Of a stretch of DNA of 64,000 nt, positions 1 through 10,402 are shown in pieces (the first letter of the stretch is position 1; the number at the start of each line of letters is the position of its first letter). Below the pieces are notes generated by a model. That model had not been told where the DNA came from and ran no database searches. It worked only from the letters and a program-made list of their open reading frames with translations. Source of the stretch: Hymenoscyphus infarciens (taxonomy: Eukaryota > Ascomycota > Leotiomycetes > Helotiales > Helotiaceae); NCBI GenBank assembly GCA_001414345.1, contig LLCB01000071.1, positions 1 to 64,000 of the forward strand, read 5' to 3'. Both the position numbers and the translations under genes were made by a program.

Positions 1-1075
1 TACTAATTTATTAGTAGAGCTAATAAATTAGGCTTAGAAAGAAGACAGATATATAAAAGTTACTTTCTAATACTAATTTATTAGTAGAGCTAATAAATTA
101 AGCTTAGAAATAAGACAATTATATAAAAGTTACTTTCTAATACTAATTTATTAGTAGAGCTAATAAATTAAGCTTAGAAATAAGACAGATATATAAAAGT
201 TACTTTCTAATACTAATTTATTAGTAGAGCTAATAAATTAAGCTTAGAAATAAGATAATTATATAAAAGTTACTTTCTAATATAAATTTATTAGTAGAGT
301 TAATAAATTAAGCTTAGAAAGAAGATTATTATACAAAGGTTAATTTCTAATACTAATTTATTAGTAGAGCTAATAAATTAAGACTAGAAAGAAGATTATT
401 ATATAAAAGTTACTTTCTAATACTAATTTACTAGTAGAGCTAATAAATTAAGCTTAGAAAGAAGATAGTTATATAAAAGTTAGTTTCTAATACTAATTTA
501 TTAGTAGAGCTAATAAATTAAGCTTAGAAATAAGATAATTATATAAAAGTTACTTTCTAATACTAATTTATTAGTAGAGCTATTAAATTAAGCTTAGAAA
601 GAAGATAGATATATAAAAGTTACTTTCTAATACTAATTTATTAGTAGATCTAATAAATTAAGCTTAGAAATAAGACATATATATAAAAGTTAGTTTCTAA
701 TACTAATTTATTAGTAGAGCTAATAAATTAAGCTTAGAAATAAGATTATTATATAAAAGTTACTTTCTAATACTAATTTACTAATAGAGCTAATAAATTA
801 AGCTTAGAAATGAGATAGATATATTAAAGTTACTTTCTAATACTAATTTACTAGTAGAGCTAATAAATTAAGCTTAGAAATAAGATAGATATATTAAAGT
901 TACTTTCTAATACTAATTTACTAGTAGAGCTAATAAATTAAGCTTAGAAATGAGATAGATATATAAAAGTTACTTTAATTTATTAGTAGAGCTAATAAGT
1001 ATTAGAAAGAAGCGTAATATATAAAAGCTAATTTTAAATACTAATTTATTAGCAGAGCTTATTAAATTACAAGCT
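1..1075. repeat. Satellite of 70-bp AT-rich hairpin units
   Basis: Fourteen near-identical 70-bp units start at 1, 71, 141 and so on to 911; two degenerate units run to about 1075. Each unit contains an 11-bp perfect inverted repeat (TAATTTATTAG / CTAATAAATTA) around a 5-base loop (TAGAG). Outside it lies a second 7-bp arm pair (TTTCTAA / TTAGAAA) across a 3x3 mismatch, so 47 of every 70 bases can form one hairpin. The array starts at the window edge in full register, so it probably continues to the left. Units differ by scattered single substitutions. No reading frame is conserved. Confidence 0.95.
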
Positions 1076-1839
1076 TTTTCTATTCTATAATCTTATTCTA
1101 TTTTAGTAAAGCTAGTAATATAGTTTAATACTATATTATAATTTAGTATTTATATCACGCTTTTGTCTTCTTCGCTTAGTTAGGTTATCCCTCGTTGGAA
1201 AATGAATCACGCCACAAGTGAGGCAGTGCATGTCATAAACGCTGTCATAGGCACGGTTTCTAGCCATTTAAGGGAGTGTCGCGCACATATGACACTACCT
1301 GAAAAGGGGTAGGACAGGGGTGTAGTTGACATGCTAATGGTGGACAGCTGACATTTCAAGTTAAGAATAGCCGTAGATTAAAATAGCCAACGGGTATGAT
1401 TGGTTGTTGGAGATGTAAGCAGTTAAGCGAGGAAAATCCATCGCTCCACTGTTTGTTTCTTGAGAACTCCGCCATGCTGGTTTTCGGGTGGTTTGTTTCC
1501 GGTTGGAGTTTTGCGTGATGATTTGTATATTGAGGTTGGAAGTGGAGGGTTTGAGGCACAGAACGGACAAAGGATGAATAGGAGGCCACTGTGAAGGACA
1601 AAGAAGACGAAAATAACTATTCGAATTTGTTGGAGATTTGGTGGTGCTGAAATTTTTGTATAAAAGATGGTGGATCGGTTATTTATTCTCAATCATAACA
1701 ACATATAAAAACGCATCGTCTACTTCTCACTATTGAGACACCATTATAGCATCACATTGCCATTTTATCAACGTCTAAGATCCTCAACCAAGCTTATATT
1801 TTACCTCCACAAGCAATACCAATCCCGCCTCATCCCATC
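1076..1839. other. Intergenic, promoter side of the first secreted-protein gene
   Basis: AT-rich to about 1160, then ordinary composition. The short open frames on the minus strand around 1356-1692 overlap one another and have no coding features. The only recognisable element is the TATA box at 1704. Confidence 0.6.
1704..1710 (+). promoter_or_regulatory. TATA box of the 115-aa secreted protein gene
   Basis: TATAAAA lies 130 bp upstream of the ATG at 1840, followed by a CA/CT-rich leader typical of filamentous fungal 5' UTRs. Position and consensus are seen; function is inferred. Confidence 0.55.
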
Positions 1840-2187
1840 ATGCAACTCTCACTCTACACAACCCTCACTCTCGCCCTTTTCTCATCTCTATCTCTCGCAG
1901 CTCCAGCAGCAGTCCTCGGAGATCGAGCTCAAACAGTAAAACTACAACTCGACACCAACGGCGGTGGTGAAGAAGCAGTCCAAGAAAAAATCGTCGCAAA
2001 CAACCTCAAGAATCCTCTGCGCAATAGGAAACCACTCATCAAAGTCAGCATCGTTGGCGACGCTGGATCATGTCAGCTCTTCAACAACGCTAAGCCCGTG
2101 GGACAACGGGTTGTGGCTAAGACCGACGGTATCACGTTGAAATCTGAAGGGGAAGTTGTTACTCATGCTCAATGTACTTTGTCCTAA
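1840..2187 (+). CDS. Small secreted protein, single-domain member of a local family
   Basis: Intronless, 115 aa. Residues 1-20 form a signal peptide ending in an Ala-rich cleavage region (LSLAAPAA), so the protein is expected outside the cell. The mature part is one beta-rich-looking domain of about 80 residues with exactly two cysteines, C78 and C112, 34 residues apart. The same cysteine spacing and the motifs V-x-L-Q-L-D and G-S-C-[QK]-L-[FY] occur twice in the protein encoded at 3953-4609, so the two genes are paralogues. A TATA box lies 130 bp upstream. The start is the first ATG of the frame and follows a CA-rich leader (CATCATG). I do not recognise a named family. An apoplastic or effector-like role is possible but unproven, and no catalytic motif is visible. 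Confidence 0.8.
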   Translation: MQLSLYTTLTLALFSSLSLAAPAAVLGDRAQTVKLQLDTNGGGEEAVQEKIVANNLKNPLRNRKPLIKVSIVGDAGSCQLFNNAKPVGQRVVAKTDGITLKSEGEVVTHAQCTLS

Positions 2188-3952
2188 CGCGATGGATATT
2201 GTGGGACGGTTTGAAGGGTCTATTTGAAATGGTTGCATATTGGAGTTCTTTTGTTTCTAGACGAGTTTGATGGCATTTCATTTGAGCGGCATAGCATGGA
2301 ATTAGGATTGGGTAGGCATTAGCGTGGCGTTGCTTTTTTTTGGGGATATACAGGGCATAGAGCAAGCTTTTTGGACATTTCCTACTATCAATTATAAAGT
2401 TTACCGTTGGTTGATTCATCTAAGATCGTGGATTTTAAGGTCTCTATGTGACAAATTCAGAACACTTGACATTCCAAAGCGAAGATGTTTATAGCTCTCG
2501 CGATTCAATCGAAGCTCACAAGGAAGAGACTCATATTTATGTTATACGGTATTAAGAACTACAACTAGCAAGCCCCTCTCTAGACTCTCCTTCCTTTTCC
2601 AATATACCTTGACTTTAGTTATGTATTCGAGCTGTTACTTTTACGTCTACCCGGGCATTTCATTTTCCTTGGGCTTGATAAATTGAGTAAGCTCCAGCTT
2701 AGATTAATGACCAAAGAACTTTGCCCGGACCAAACAGTCTTCGAAACTTACGTACACTTGGACTCAGCTACAAGGCTATATATCTACTGTAACCCAAAGA
2801 AAGATTCAGATGTAAGCTGGCACTTGGCGCACTATTCTTCGGTGTTCTGTGCTCACGAAAAAAATAACGAATCACTCTATTTGAAACCTGACTGAGCTGA
2901 TTTCTACGTAAAAGACTCGAGGGATATAAATTAGTGGGCTATTACTTTTCGAAAGGTTCAACTGTCTTGTTGGGATTATCTCCTCTGTGTGGTTCATGTT
3001 TCACTCTATCGGTAACCCGATGGAGATATTCTCGCTTCACTTGACAAGTGTTCCTTTTTTAGCAATATGGCATTTTTCATCCGGATCACAAATAAGGTAT
3101 TGAACTCGAGAACAATCCCGTATAGTCGGTGAGAAGTGAAAAGCAGAGGGGAAATGAGCAATTTACTCATCCTACTAATGGAGTTCCGTCGAAAATTTCG
3201 TTGGGTACCAGTTGTTACCCCAGATAACAGAATATCAGGTGCGAAAAATCCGGTCGAGAGGTGCCATTAGCCTTTGAGGGATTAGTTTCTCTTGGTGCTG
3301 CAACTCATTTACGTATATGCCAATCGTAAATCTCCAATCATGACCAATATCACGCTTGGCAGGAACGTTCTTGACTGGTTCTTGCTCTCACCGAGAAAAG
3401 GCATGCCCGCAATGAATAGCCCATCCGCTCCCGAACTTTCAACCATCGTGCCGCAGGTACACTTGTCAAAACTAGGATCTTTCCCCAGATGCTTAGACTA
3501 GTGCCGGGAAATATCTTGGCATGTGATTTGTTTACTTACTTGAGGTTGTCCAATCAATGATGTCTCTGCTTATTTTTCCAAGACTTTCGAAATAGCGTGG
3601 GCTGATGGCTATGCAGGGTTCGGGTTAAGCGAATGATTACCCGCTACATCAGCTCAGCCCTGTTATAAGCCGATGGATCAGTGGATGTCGAAAACGATGG
3701 CTGAAATGTTATATTGGGAATCATTAGGTGAGAGTGAAATAGGAGACATGAAAATACCGAAATGGTTGATAGTCAGAGAATATATAAGGAAGTCATTTCC
3801 ATTGTAGAGTCTTCTTTTTTTCCCCCTCATTTCACCATCACTTCTTCTTTTACATCTTCATCTTTCCTCAACTTTTTTCCTTTTCTAATTCTTTTATTTC
3901 ATCAACTCTCTAAGAAATCACTTTTTCATATTTCGGGTTTACCATCTTCATC
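2188..3952. other. Intergenic region between the two secreted-protein genes
   Basis: About 1.77 kb. Open frames at 2683-2895 and 3292-3501 are short, lack homology I can recognise and have no promoter-like leader. I see no third copy of the secreted domain here. Before 3953 there is a TATA box (3781) and a long pyrimidine-rich leader (about 3810-3950). Confidence 0.5.
3781..3787 (+). promoter_or_regulatory. TATA box of the two-domain secreted protein gene
   Basis: TATATAA lies 166 bp upstream of the ATG at 3953 and is followed by roughly 100 bases of almost pure pyrimidine, a common core-promoter layout of strongly expressed fungal genes. Confidence 0.5.
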
Positions 3953-4609
3953 ATGCAATTCACATTTACCACCGTTCTCGCTTCCGTGGCTCTCCTCTCC
4001 ACCCTCTCTGCTGCTGCACCAGCAGCAGAATCTCTCGATCGTCGCCAAACCAAAGCCGGGACAGTCACAGTCCAGCTTAATGGGAATGATCCACCTGGAG
4101 AAGACGCCCGACAAATCAATGTCAAGGCCGACAACTCCGTTGCCAAAATTGATCAAATCCTTATCGGTGCTTTCATCGTCAAAGGCGCCGCAAGCTGCAA
4201 GCTCTACAGTGATTTCAGCGGTGTCGTCTCCATCAACAAGCCATTCTCAACCGGCAAAGAAGTCACCATCAGTCCTCCACTCTTCGTTGGTAGCATTCGC
4301 TGCAGCACAGCTACGGCCGCGGAACCCAAGCCAGCACCTAAACCAACTGCCGCAGCGGTCACTGTTCAACTTGATGGCAATGACCCGCCAGGAGAGGATG
4401 CTATTCAGAAGGATATCGTTCTCGGTGGCTCCGCTCAACCAACTGGCGATCGTGTTCTCATCGCCGCTTCTGTTGTCAAGGGATCTGGAAGCTGCAAGCT
4501 TTATAGCGACCTTAACGGAAATGTTTCTATCAACAAGCCCTTCTCTACTGGAAAGGCTGTCACCATCAGCCCACCTACTCTTGCACGCAGCATACGCTGT
4601 ACCGCATAA
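3953..4609 (+). CDS. Secreted protein with two tandem copies of a two-cysteine domain
   Basis: Intronless, 218 aa. Signal peptide at about residues 1-21, then a dibasic Kex2-like site (DRR, residues 29-31). Two domains follow, at about 36-117 and 135-216, joined by an Ala/Pro/Lys linker (118-134). Each begins V-T-V-Q-L-[ND]-G-N-D-P-P-G-E-D-A and contains S-C-K-L-Y-S-D, I-N-K-P-F-S-T-G-K and T-I-S-P-P, ending I-R-C. The cysteines (C82/C117 and C181/C216) are 35 residues apart in both copies, suggesting one disulphide per domain. The copies are far more alike to each other than to the single-domain neighbour at 1840, so the internal duplication is the later event. A 329-aa open frame at 3762-4751 overlapping this gene is a shadow. 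Family and function are unknown to me; no enzyme motif is visible. Confidence 0.85.
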   Translation: MQFTFTTVLASVALLSTLSAAAPAAESLDRRQTKAGTVTVQLNGNDPPGEDARQINVKADNSVAKIDQILIGAFIVKGAASCKLYSDFSGVVSINKPFSTGKEVTISPPLFVGSIRCSTATAAEPKPAPKPTAAAVTVQLDGNDPPGEDAIQKDIVLGGSAQPTGDRVLIAASVVKGSGSCKLYSDLNGNVSINKPFSTGKAVTISPPTLARSIRCTA

Positions 4610-5135
4610 ACAGTTACACCAGTTGGATAATATGAGAGTGTGGAGGAGAGAGTTTGGGTTTCAATTCTTAGACGGATACATGGTTATGTATGCGTTTGCA
4701 TTAGATGATTTAGCGTTGCTTTTTTCGTTGGATTCGGTTTACTTTCGTTAATTTTAGACTTTTTATAGGGGATCGAAAAGTAGGTTGGAATAATTCATTC
4801 TTTCACAGGGCACTTGTCTTCTTTTCCTACCTTCTGTGTTAATAAACTGTCGAGAGATGCTTGTTCCTATTCGCCCTCTTGAGTTCGCTGACAAAATAGA
4901 TGGAGAAGACAATTAAAAATACCCAATTGTTTCCCCAAAACCGAGAGTAAACAAAGTTCAAGCCCCCCTTGTTACCCCCGCTACACCTGCCCAATGAAGA
5001 AGATAAGCTTCTCGCTAACCAATCAGATGGGACGTGCCTCACCCAGCGAGCCAGCCCCCCAATCTTGCATCTTTAACAATCACTCCCCATTCCCCATTCA
5101 TCCTCCATCCATATCAAGAAATCCGGAATTTCAAG
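4610..5135. other. Intergenic, 5' side of the amidohydrolase
   Basis: 526 bp without a gene. A CT/CA-rich stretch at about 5075-5130 looks like the leader of the downstream gene. An upstream in-frame ATG at 5034 would add 34 residues in front of the chosen start and is less likely. Confidence 0.5.
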
Positions 5136-8100
5136 ATGGAGAAACACCCAAAGGAATCATCACAGCCTCTCTTGGCCCACGCCCCATCACCACTCCAAGA
5201 CCGTCGTCGCAGAAGGGTGTGGGACACATGGGACCGCGAGACCATTATCAACACTGCCAACGCCCTGTTCGTCTTCGTAATAATCATATCCCTTGGGAAA
5301 ATATGCATAGACCTCTCATCAAGGAAAGACTCCCACGCGCTATCAGAATCGCAACTCGATCAATTCCAAGCTGGACTTCAGAAATGCGTCGAGTACAACA
5401 CCCCACCACTCTCCTATCCCCCAACACACTCAGGCTCCCGTTCCAATCCAAGATGGAACCCAAAAACTGGTCAAAACCAAACAATACTCCTCCGAAACGC
5501 AACGTTATTCGATGGAGAGAAGATTTTAGATGATCCCGTCGACATACTCTTTGAATATGGCGTTATCACCGGGATCACCAAGTCCGTGCTCCCCACTTCA
5601 GAATCAGCATCGGAATACGAGATTTTGGATCTGGCTGGTAAATACGTGACGCCGGGATTGGTGGATCTCCATTCTCATCATTTGGCTTTTGCATGGCCGT
5701 TGATGAGTTCTACATCGGATACCAATGAGGTTAATGATGAAACTGGACCACTTACACCACAAGTTCGGATTGTGGATTCTATTAAGGCTTATGATATCGC
5801 TACTACTATTATTGCTTCTGGGGGAGTGACCACATCTCTCATTCTTCCTGGTTCTGCGAATATTATGGGTGGTGAGGCGGCTTTAGTGAAGAATCTTTTA
5901 TTTTCGGGCGAGAATGGGGAGAAAGTTGTTGAGGAGATTTTGTTGGAACATGGGATTCCAAAAAGTGAAAGGAGGAGGTATATGAAGATGGCTTGTGGGG
6001 AGAATCCGAGACGGGTTTATAAACATACACGTATGGGGAATGCGTGGATCTTCAGGAAACATATGGAGAGAGCTAAGGAGTTGATGGGGAAGCAGGATGC
6101 GTGGTGTGAGAAGGCTGTTGCTTTGGAAGAGGATTGGAACACTGCCGCTATCTCGAAATTCCTAGAAGAGTCGTCACTTGAGGAGAGTGCTACTGATTAT
6201 TTGGAATATGATTCCTCTATCTGTATGCTGAGAGGGCAAGTTGGAGTCAACATTCATTGCTATGAATCAGAGGACTTTGAGGATATGATCTCTCATAGCA
6301 AGGAGTTTGGATTTCGAATCCAAGCGTTTCATCATGCTTTGGATGCATGGGAAGTTCCGGAAATGATCAAAGCCAGCGGACAGTAAGTGTCTTTCTCAAT
6401 TTCTCTATATTTATTGTGCTAATGAGTTCGTGTAGTAATATCACTGTCGCAACATTTTCCGAGTTCGGTTTCTATAAGAAAGAAGCATACGATGCAAATC
6501 TTTGGGCCGGAAAGATACTTGCTGAACATGGAGTTCCCGTGGCCTATAAATCTGTAAGCCTCATAATCTGCATATACATCTCCTCGAATCTAATAAAAAG
6601 CAGGACCACGTAAACGAAGAAACCAACGCCAAATACCTCCTGTAAGAGACCCATCTCATCTCCCAATCCCTACTAACAACAACCCAAGTTTCCAAGCAGC
6701 AACAGCCCACGCATTCCATCTCCCCGAAGATTTGGCCCTTCAATCAGTGACCAGTGTTCCCGCCAAATCTCTAGGAATCGGTCATCGAGTAGGCTATGTC
6801 CGAGCCGGGTACGATGCAGATCTAGTGGTTTGGAATTCTCATCCTTTGTTAGTAGGCGCAACACCATTACAAGTCTATATCGACGGCCGAGCAACTTTGG
6901 ACCCCGAGGATGTCGCAAAAGCAGGTGTTTCCTCCAAACTTAATGAAGACCGAACTCCAGTTACACGGAAAACTCTTACCGAGAGCGAGAAAGCTAAGAC
7001 GTGCGAGGAAATAGAGGAACCTAATGCTCGAATAACAATCACTGGAATCAAGAAATCATATCTGCATGATGACTTGGAAGTCCAAGAAGGAGAAGGAGAT
7101 CTAATCCTAACAATCCAATCCGGAAAAATCCTCTGTTTCGGCCCCTCAACCAAATGCCCAAGCACCTGCACCTCCGGCCCAATCCTCGCCCTCCAAAACG
7201 GCTACCTCTCCCCCGGCCTAACAGCCATCTCCGTCTCCTTAGGTCTAGCAGAAATAGCCATGGACGACAGCACCTCCGACGGAGCAATCGGCAAAACCTC
7301 CTCTCTCGATGTCGAAAACGTCGTGTACGCAAAATACGGCGTTCATCTTGAAGGAAGAGGCTTTGTAAGAGCGAAGATGGCGGGTGTTACGAGGGCGATT
7401 ACGGCACCGATAAGTAATGGATTTGTGGGGGGTGTGAGTACGGGGATCAGAACCAGTGGGAAGAAATCTATTTTAGATGGAGGGATATTTAGGGATGATG
7501 TTGGGTTGCATTTTTTGGTTGGGCAGGGGGGTAAAGGTATTCCCCATCTGCCTTTTTACGTCTTATGAAGATCGCTGACTGATATTTGTGATAGCTGATT
7601 CTTTACCGACTGTCTCGTCCGGAATTCAAAAATTGAGACAGATCTTGGATGAGAATAAGACCAAGGATAATATCTACGGAAAAGCCGCGAATGGAAGCAT
7701 ACCACTTATCATCCATGTTGAGAACGAGGTATGTCTTTCCAACCTCCCATCCCCCTCTACTCGAACCACCATCTAACAATTCCATAGTACGACATCCAAC
7801 AACTCATAAGAATAAAACAACACCACAACCAAACGAATCTGGTCATCTTCGGAGGATCCGGTGCTCATCTCGTAAATACCCACCACTCCCTTCCTACCTC
7901 TTTTAACAGACACTAATCAGCTTAAAAAAACAGGTAGCGAAAGATCTCGCCCGCGCAAATATCCCCGTTCTCCTAACCGCCAACCGCGGCGCCCCAGATT
8001 CCTTCGAAAAAGTAAACGCACTACCAGGTCCCCCACTGAGTAAATTCCCTGCTGCCGTACTGGCGGGTGCGGGTGTGAAATTTGGAATTGCTATCGCTGG

Positions 8101-8469
8101 TGAAAGTAAGACCTCCCCTTCCCCCCTCCCCCTTTCCTCATTCCCCTTTCTTTTCTTCCCAATAAAATCAAGAAAATCATCCAACGCAATGTTATCGCAG
8201 GTGACACACACATCCATAATCTGCCCCTAGAAGCAAGTTGGGCAGGGAAATTCGCCGGGTTGAGTAGTAAGGAATCCATTGACTTGGTATCACGGAATAT
8301 CGAAGAGATTCTGGGGTTGGAAAGGGCGAAGGATTTTGTGGTTTACGAGGGTGATCCTTTGGAGTTGGGGGCTAGTGTTGTTGTTGCTTTTGATGGTGGG
8401 GATGAGGATGTAGACGGGGAGAGTGAGGGGAAGGGAGGTGTGAGTTTGTGTTGGCCTGGTGGTAGTTGA
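5136..8469 (+). CDS. Membrane-anchored amidohydrolase-superfamily protein (8 exons)
   Basis: Predicted 967 aa from exons 5136-6382, 6436-6553, 6604-6641, 6689-7530, 7595-7728, 7788-7871, 7934-8105 and 8201-8469; every intron has GT..AG and the frame is kept. The start is the ATG in CAAGATGG. Residues 39-58 form one transmembrane helix after a basic stretch (RRRRR), so the enzyme part should lie on the lumenal or outer side. The amidohydrolase barrel shows the strand-1 metal site D-L-H-S-H (H179, H181), later H374, H399/H400 and D456, and the closing G-Y-D-A-D-L-V-V-W motif typical of imidazolonepropionase/dihydroorotase-like enzymes. From about residue 520 a second half repeats the N-terminal layout (G-Y-L-S-P-G-L-T-A) without the H-x-H pair, so it is probably non-catalytic. 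The substrate cannot be told. Related fungal proteins are often loosely called CE9-like, which I regard as unproven. Confidence 0.85.
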
Positions 8470-8727
8470 ATGGGAGGAGGTGAGGAAGAGGAGAGAGGAA
8501 TGCGTAGTTGAATCTGCTACGGGAAAGGAGTTTGAAGGGGATGGATGGATGCAGTATTTCAGTGTTATTCTAAAAGAATACCGAGAAGACATTACTCCCG
8601 CGATTTCAAAGGAAGGAGATGAAGAGTGCAGAAAGGGTGTGGGATGAGTTGAAATCAGAACCCAAAATGAGAAGAGCTAAATGGGGATTTGTGAAGGAGC
8701 CTTTCAAAATTATTTACAATGTATATA
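8470..8727. other. 3' flank of the amidohydrolase
   Basis: Coding-looking purine-rich sequence continues briefly after the TGA at 8467-8469 in other frames, but I see no further splice site that would extend the gene. The stretch ends at the MITE, whose TA target copy is at 8726-8727. Confidence 0.4.
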
Positions 8728-9193
8728 CAGTGAGTTACGAGTTAAGCTTGAATTTGCCCACTTTTTCTCTAATCTAAACTTTTTAAGAAAATTCCTTAAT
8801 TCCCCCCCTTTTTAGGTACTCTTTTAACTATTACTTAACAACAACCTATAAGATACTATTTATAAAAATAGGAAAGAAGAGGCTTATATCTCCTCTTATA
8901 TACTATAAACTATATAGAATAAAAATAGATATTTTTATATCTATCTTAATTTTTATAGGGTCTTAGTATAGCCTGTTATTAACCTTATTTTTATACTTTT
9001 ATTATACTTTAAATTAATAAGTAATATAGAAGAGAGATAATTAGATATAGCTCTTCTTTCTAGCTAGGCCTTATCTCTCTTTTAGCGTACTTTTATTTTC
9101 TATCTTCTAAAGAAAAGAGGGAGAAAGCCTTAAAAAAAAAAGCTCGGATTATAGAAAAAGTAGGTAAATTCAAGCTTAACTCGCAACTCACAG
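8728..9193. mobile_element. Non-autonomous Tc1/mariner (Fot1/pogo-like) MITE, 466 bp
   Basis: The two ends are inverted repeats of about 48 bp: the left end starts CAGTGAGTTACGAGTTAAGC and the right end, reverse-complemented, starts CTGTGAGTTGCGAGTTAAGC. Both are flanked by the dinucleotide TA (8726-8727 and 9194-9195), the target duplication of mariner-type elements. The interior is very AT-rich, has no open frame and is probably RIP-mutated. It sits between the 3' ends of the amidohydrolase and the RTA1-like gene. Confidence 0.85.
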
Positions 9194-9328
9194 TATCTCG
9201 GCACTCGAAACGTCCCAAATTACATTTCATAAGTCCGAGTATCTAACCGACATCAAAACATCGCTCATCACCTATCTACTAATCATCTATTCCAACTCCC
9301 AAAAAAAACATATGCTGTGCCAAAAGAT

Positions 9329-10402
9329 CTACACACCAACAACCTTCTCAGCATCACTATTACTCCCACTCCTCTCCCCCCCACTCCCCTTCACCTTCTT
9401 CGCCTTCCTCTTACTCCCGATCCCCCCCAGCCCCTCCATGCCCTTCTCAAAAGCCACAGCAGGATGGAAAACATTAAGCGCCAAGCAAGCAACAATAACC
9501 ATCACCCCCTCAAACCCGACAAAAAGCCACTGTTTCTTGATCAAACTTCCCGTCCATCCCTCTGCCAGCTCCGCAACTCGATACACAGAGCGCCAGAAAA
9601 TGCAGATTGTCGCGAGAGTTAGGGCGGCGAGGAAGCCTTTGAACTTCTTGGAGGAGCGGATATGGATGAAGAGGGGTTTTTGATCGAATGCGGAGGCGCC
9701 GAGGGATTGATACCGTTTGTAGGTTCGGAGGGAGAAGTCGATGCAGAGTAGGATGAAGATGAAGAGCGTGAGGACTTGGAAGGCGAGGCCGGCTATCATT
9801 ATGTTGTTTCCGGTCGTGGGGTCGGTGTGTGCGTGAGAAGCAGAGGAGGCTAGTCCACCTCCTGCGGCTTGGAGGAGGAGAGATATAAGATCGCATGGGA
9901 TGAACTATTCACATCAGTCCTGGCAATGGAACTCAAAAACAGAAGGGTAACAAAGGGGACCTACAATCCTCGTATAAGCCTCCGGACTAATCCTCGAATT
10001 CTCCGGCCCAAATGCATACACAATCCGCCTCAAACATAAGTAAATCCCCCCCGCCATAAACGCCGGCGCAATCGTTAAACAAACAATTTGAAGCAAGAAC
10101 CCCGTTTCTTCCCATTGATTACTCCAACTTGCAATTCTTCCGCCGTACCCGAGACATTCGAGGATAACACCAGATATCATGGCCACGCTGAAGGCAGTCG
10201 CTCGTCGGGTGAGGGCGTAGGTGAGGATATACGCGATGAGGGAGGCGCCAAAGAGCGCAAGGAAGGTGGCATTTGCGGCGAGGTTGACGCGGTAGAAATA
10301 GTAGGATGTATCAATGGGACAGGTGTCTATTGTGCAGTCCGCGTAGCGGTCTCGCTGGCGGGCGATGAGATGGTGCATCGCTGAGCTTGCGAGGGAGGCC
10401 AT
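9329..10402 (-). CDS. RTA1-like seven-helix lipid-translocating exporter family protein
   Basis: 337 aa from two exons on the minus strand (10402-9965 and 9904-9329; intron 9905-9964, 60 bp). About seven hydrophobic helices alternate with short loops. The segment starting C-D-L-I-S-L-L-L-Q-A-A-G-G-G just after the intron, together with G-x-x-I-M-I-A-G-L-x-x-Q, is the signature of the fungal RTA1 family, whose yeast members confer resistance to 7-aminocholesterol and sphingoid bases. The soluble C-terminus is basic and Gly/Ser-rich. Without splicing the frame stops inside the intron. The protein should sit in the plasma membrane; the exported substrate cannot be predicted. Its 3' end faces the MITE at 8728-9193. 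Confidence 0.9.

Noticed and set aside
1..1075. CRISPR-like array
   Set aside because: Units are head-to-tail with no unique spacers, in a eukaryotic AT-rich satellite.
3762..4751. 329-aa open frame overlapping the two-domain secreted protein
   Set aside because: It is a shadow frame: it starts in the leader, has no signal peptide logic or family, and overlaps a clear gene with repeated domains.
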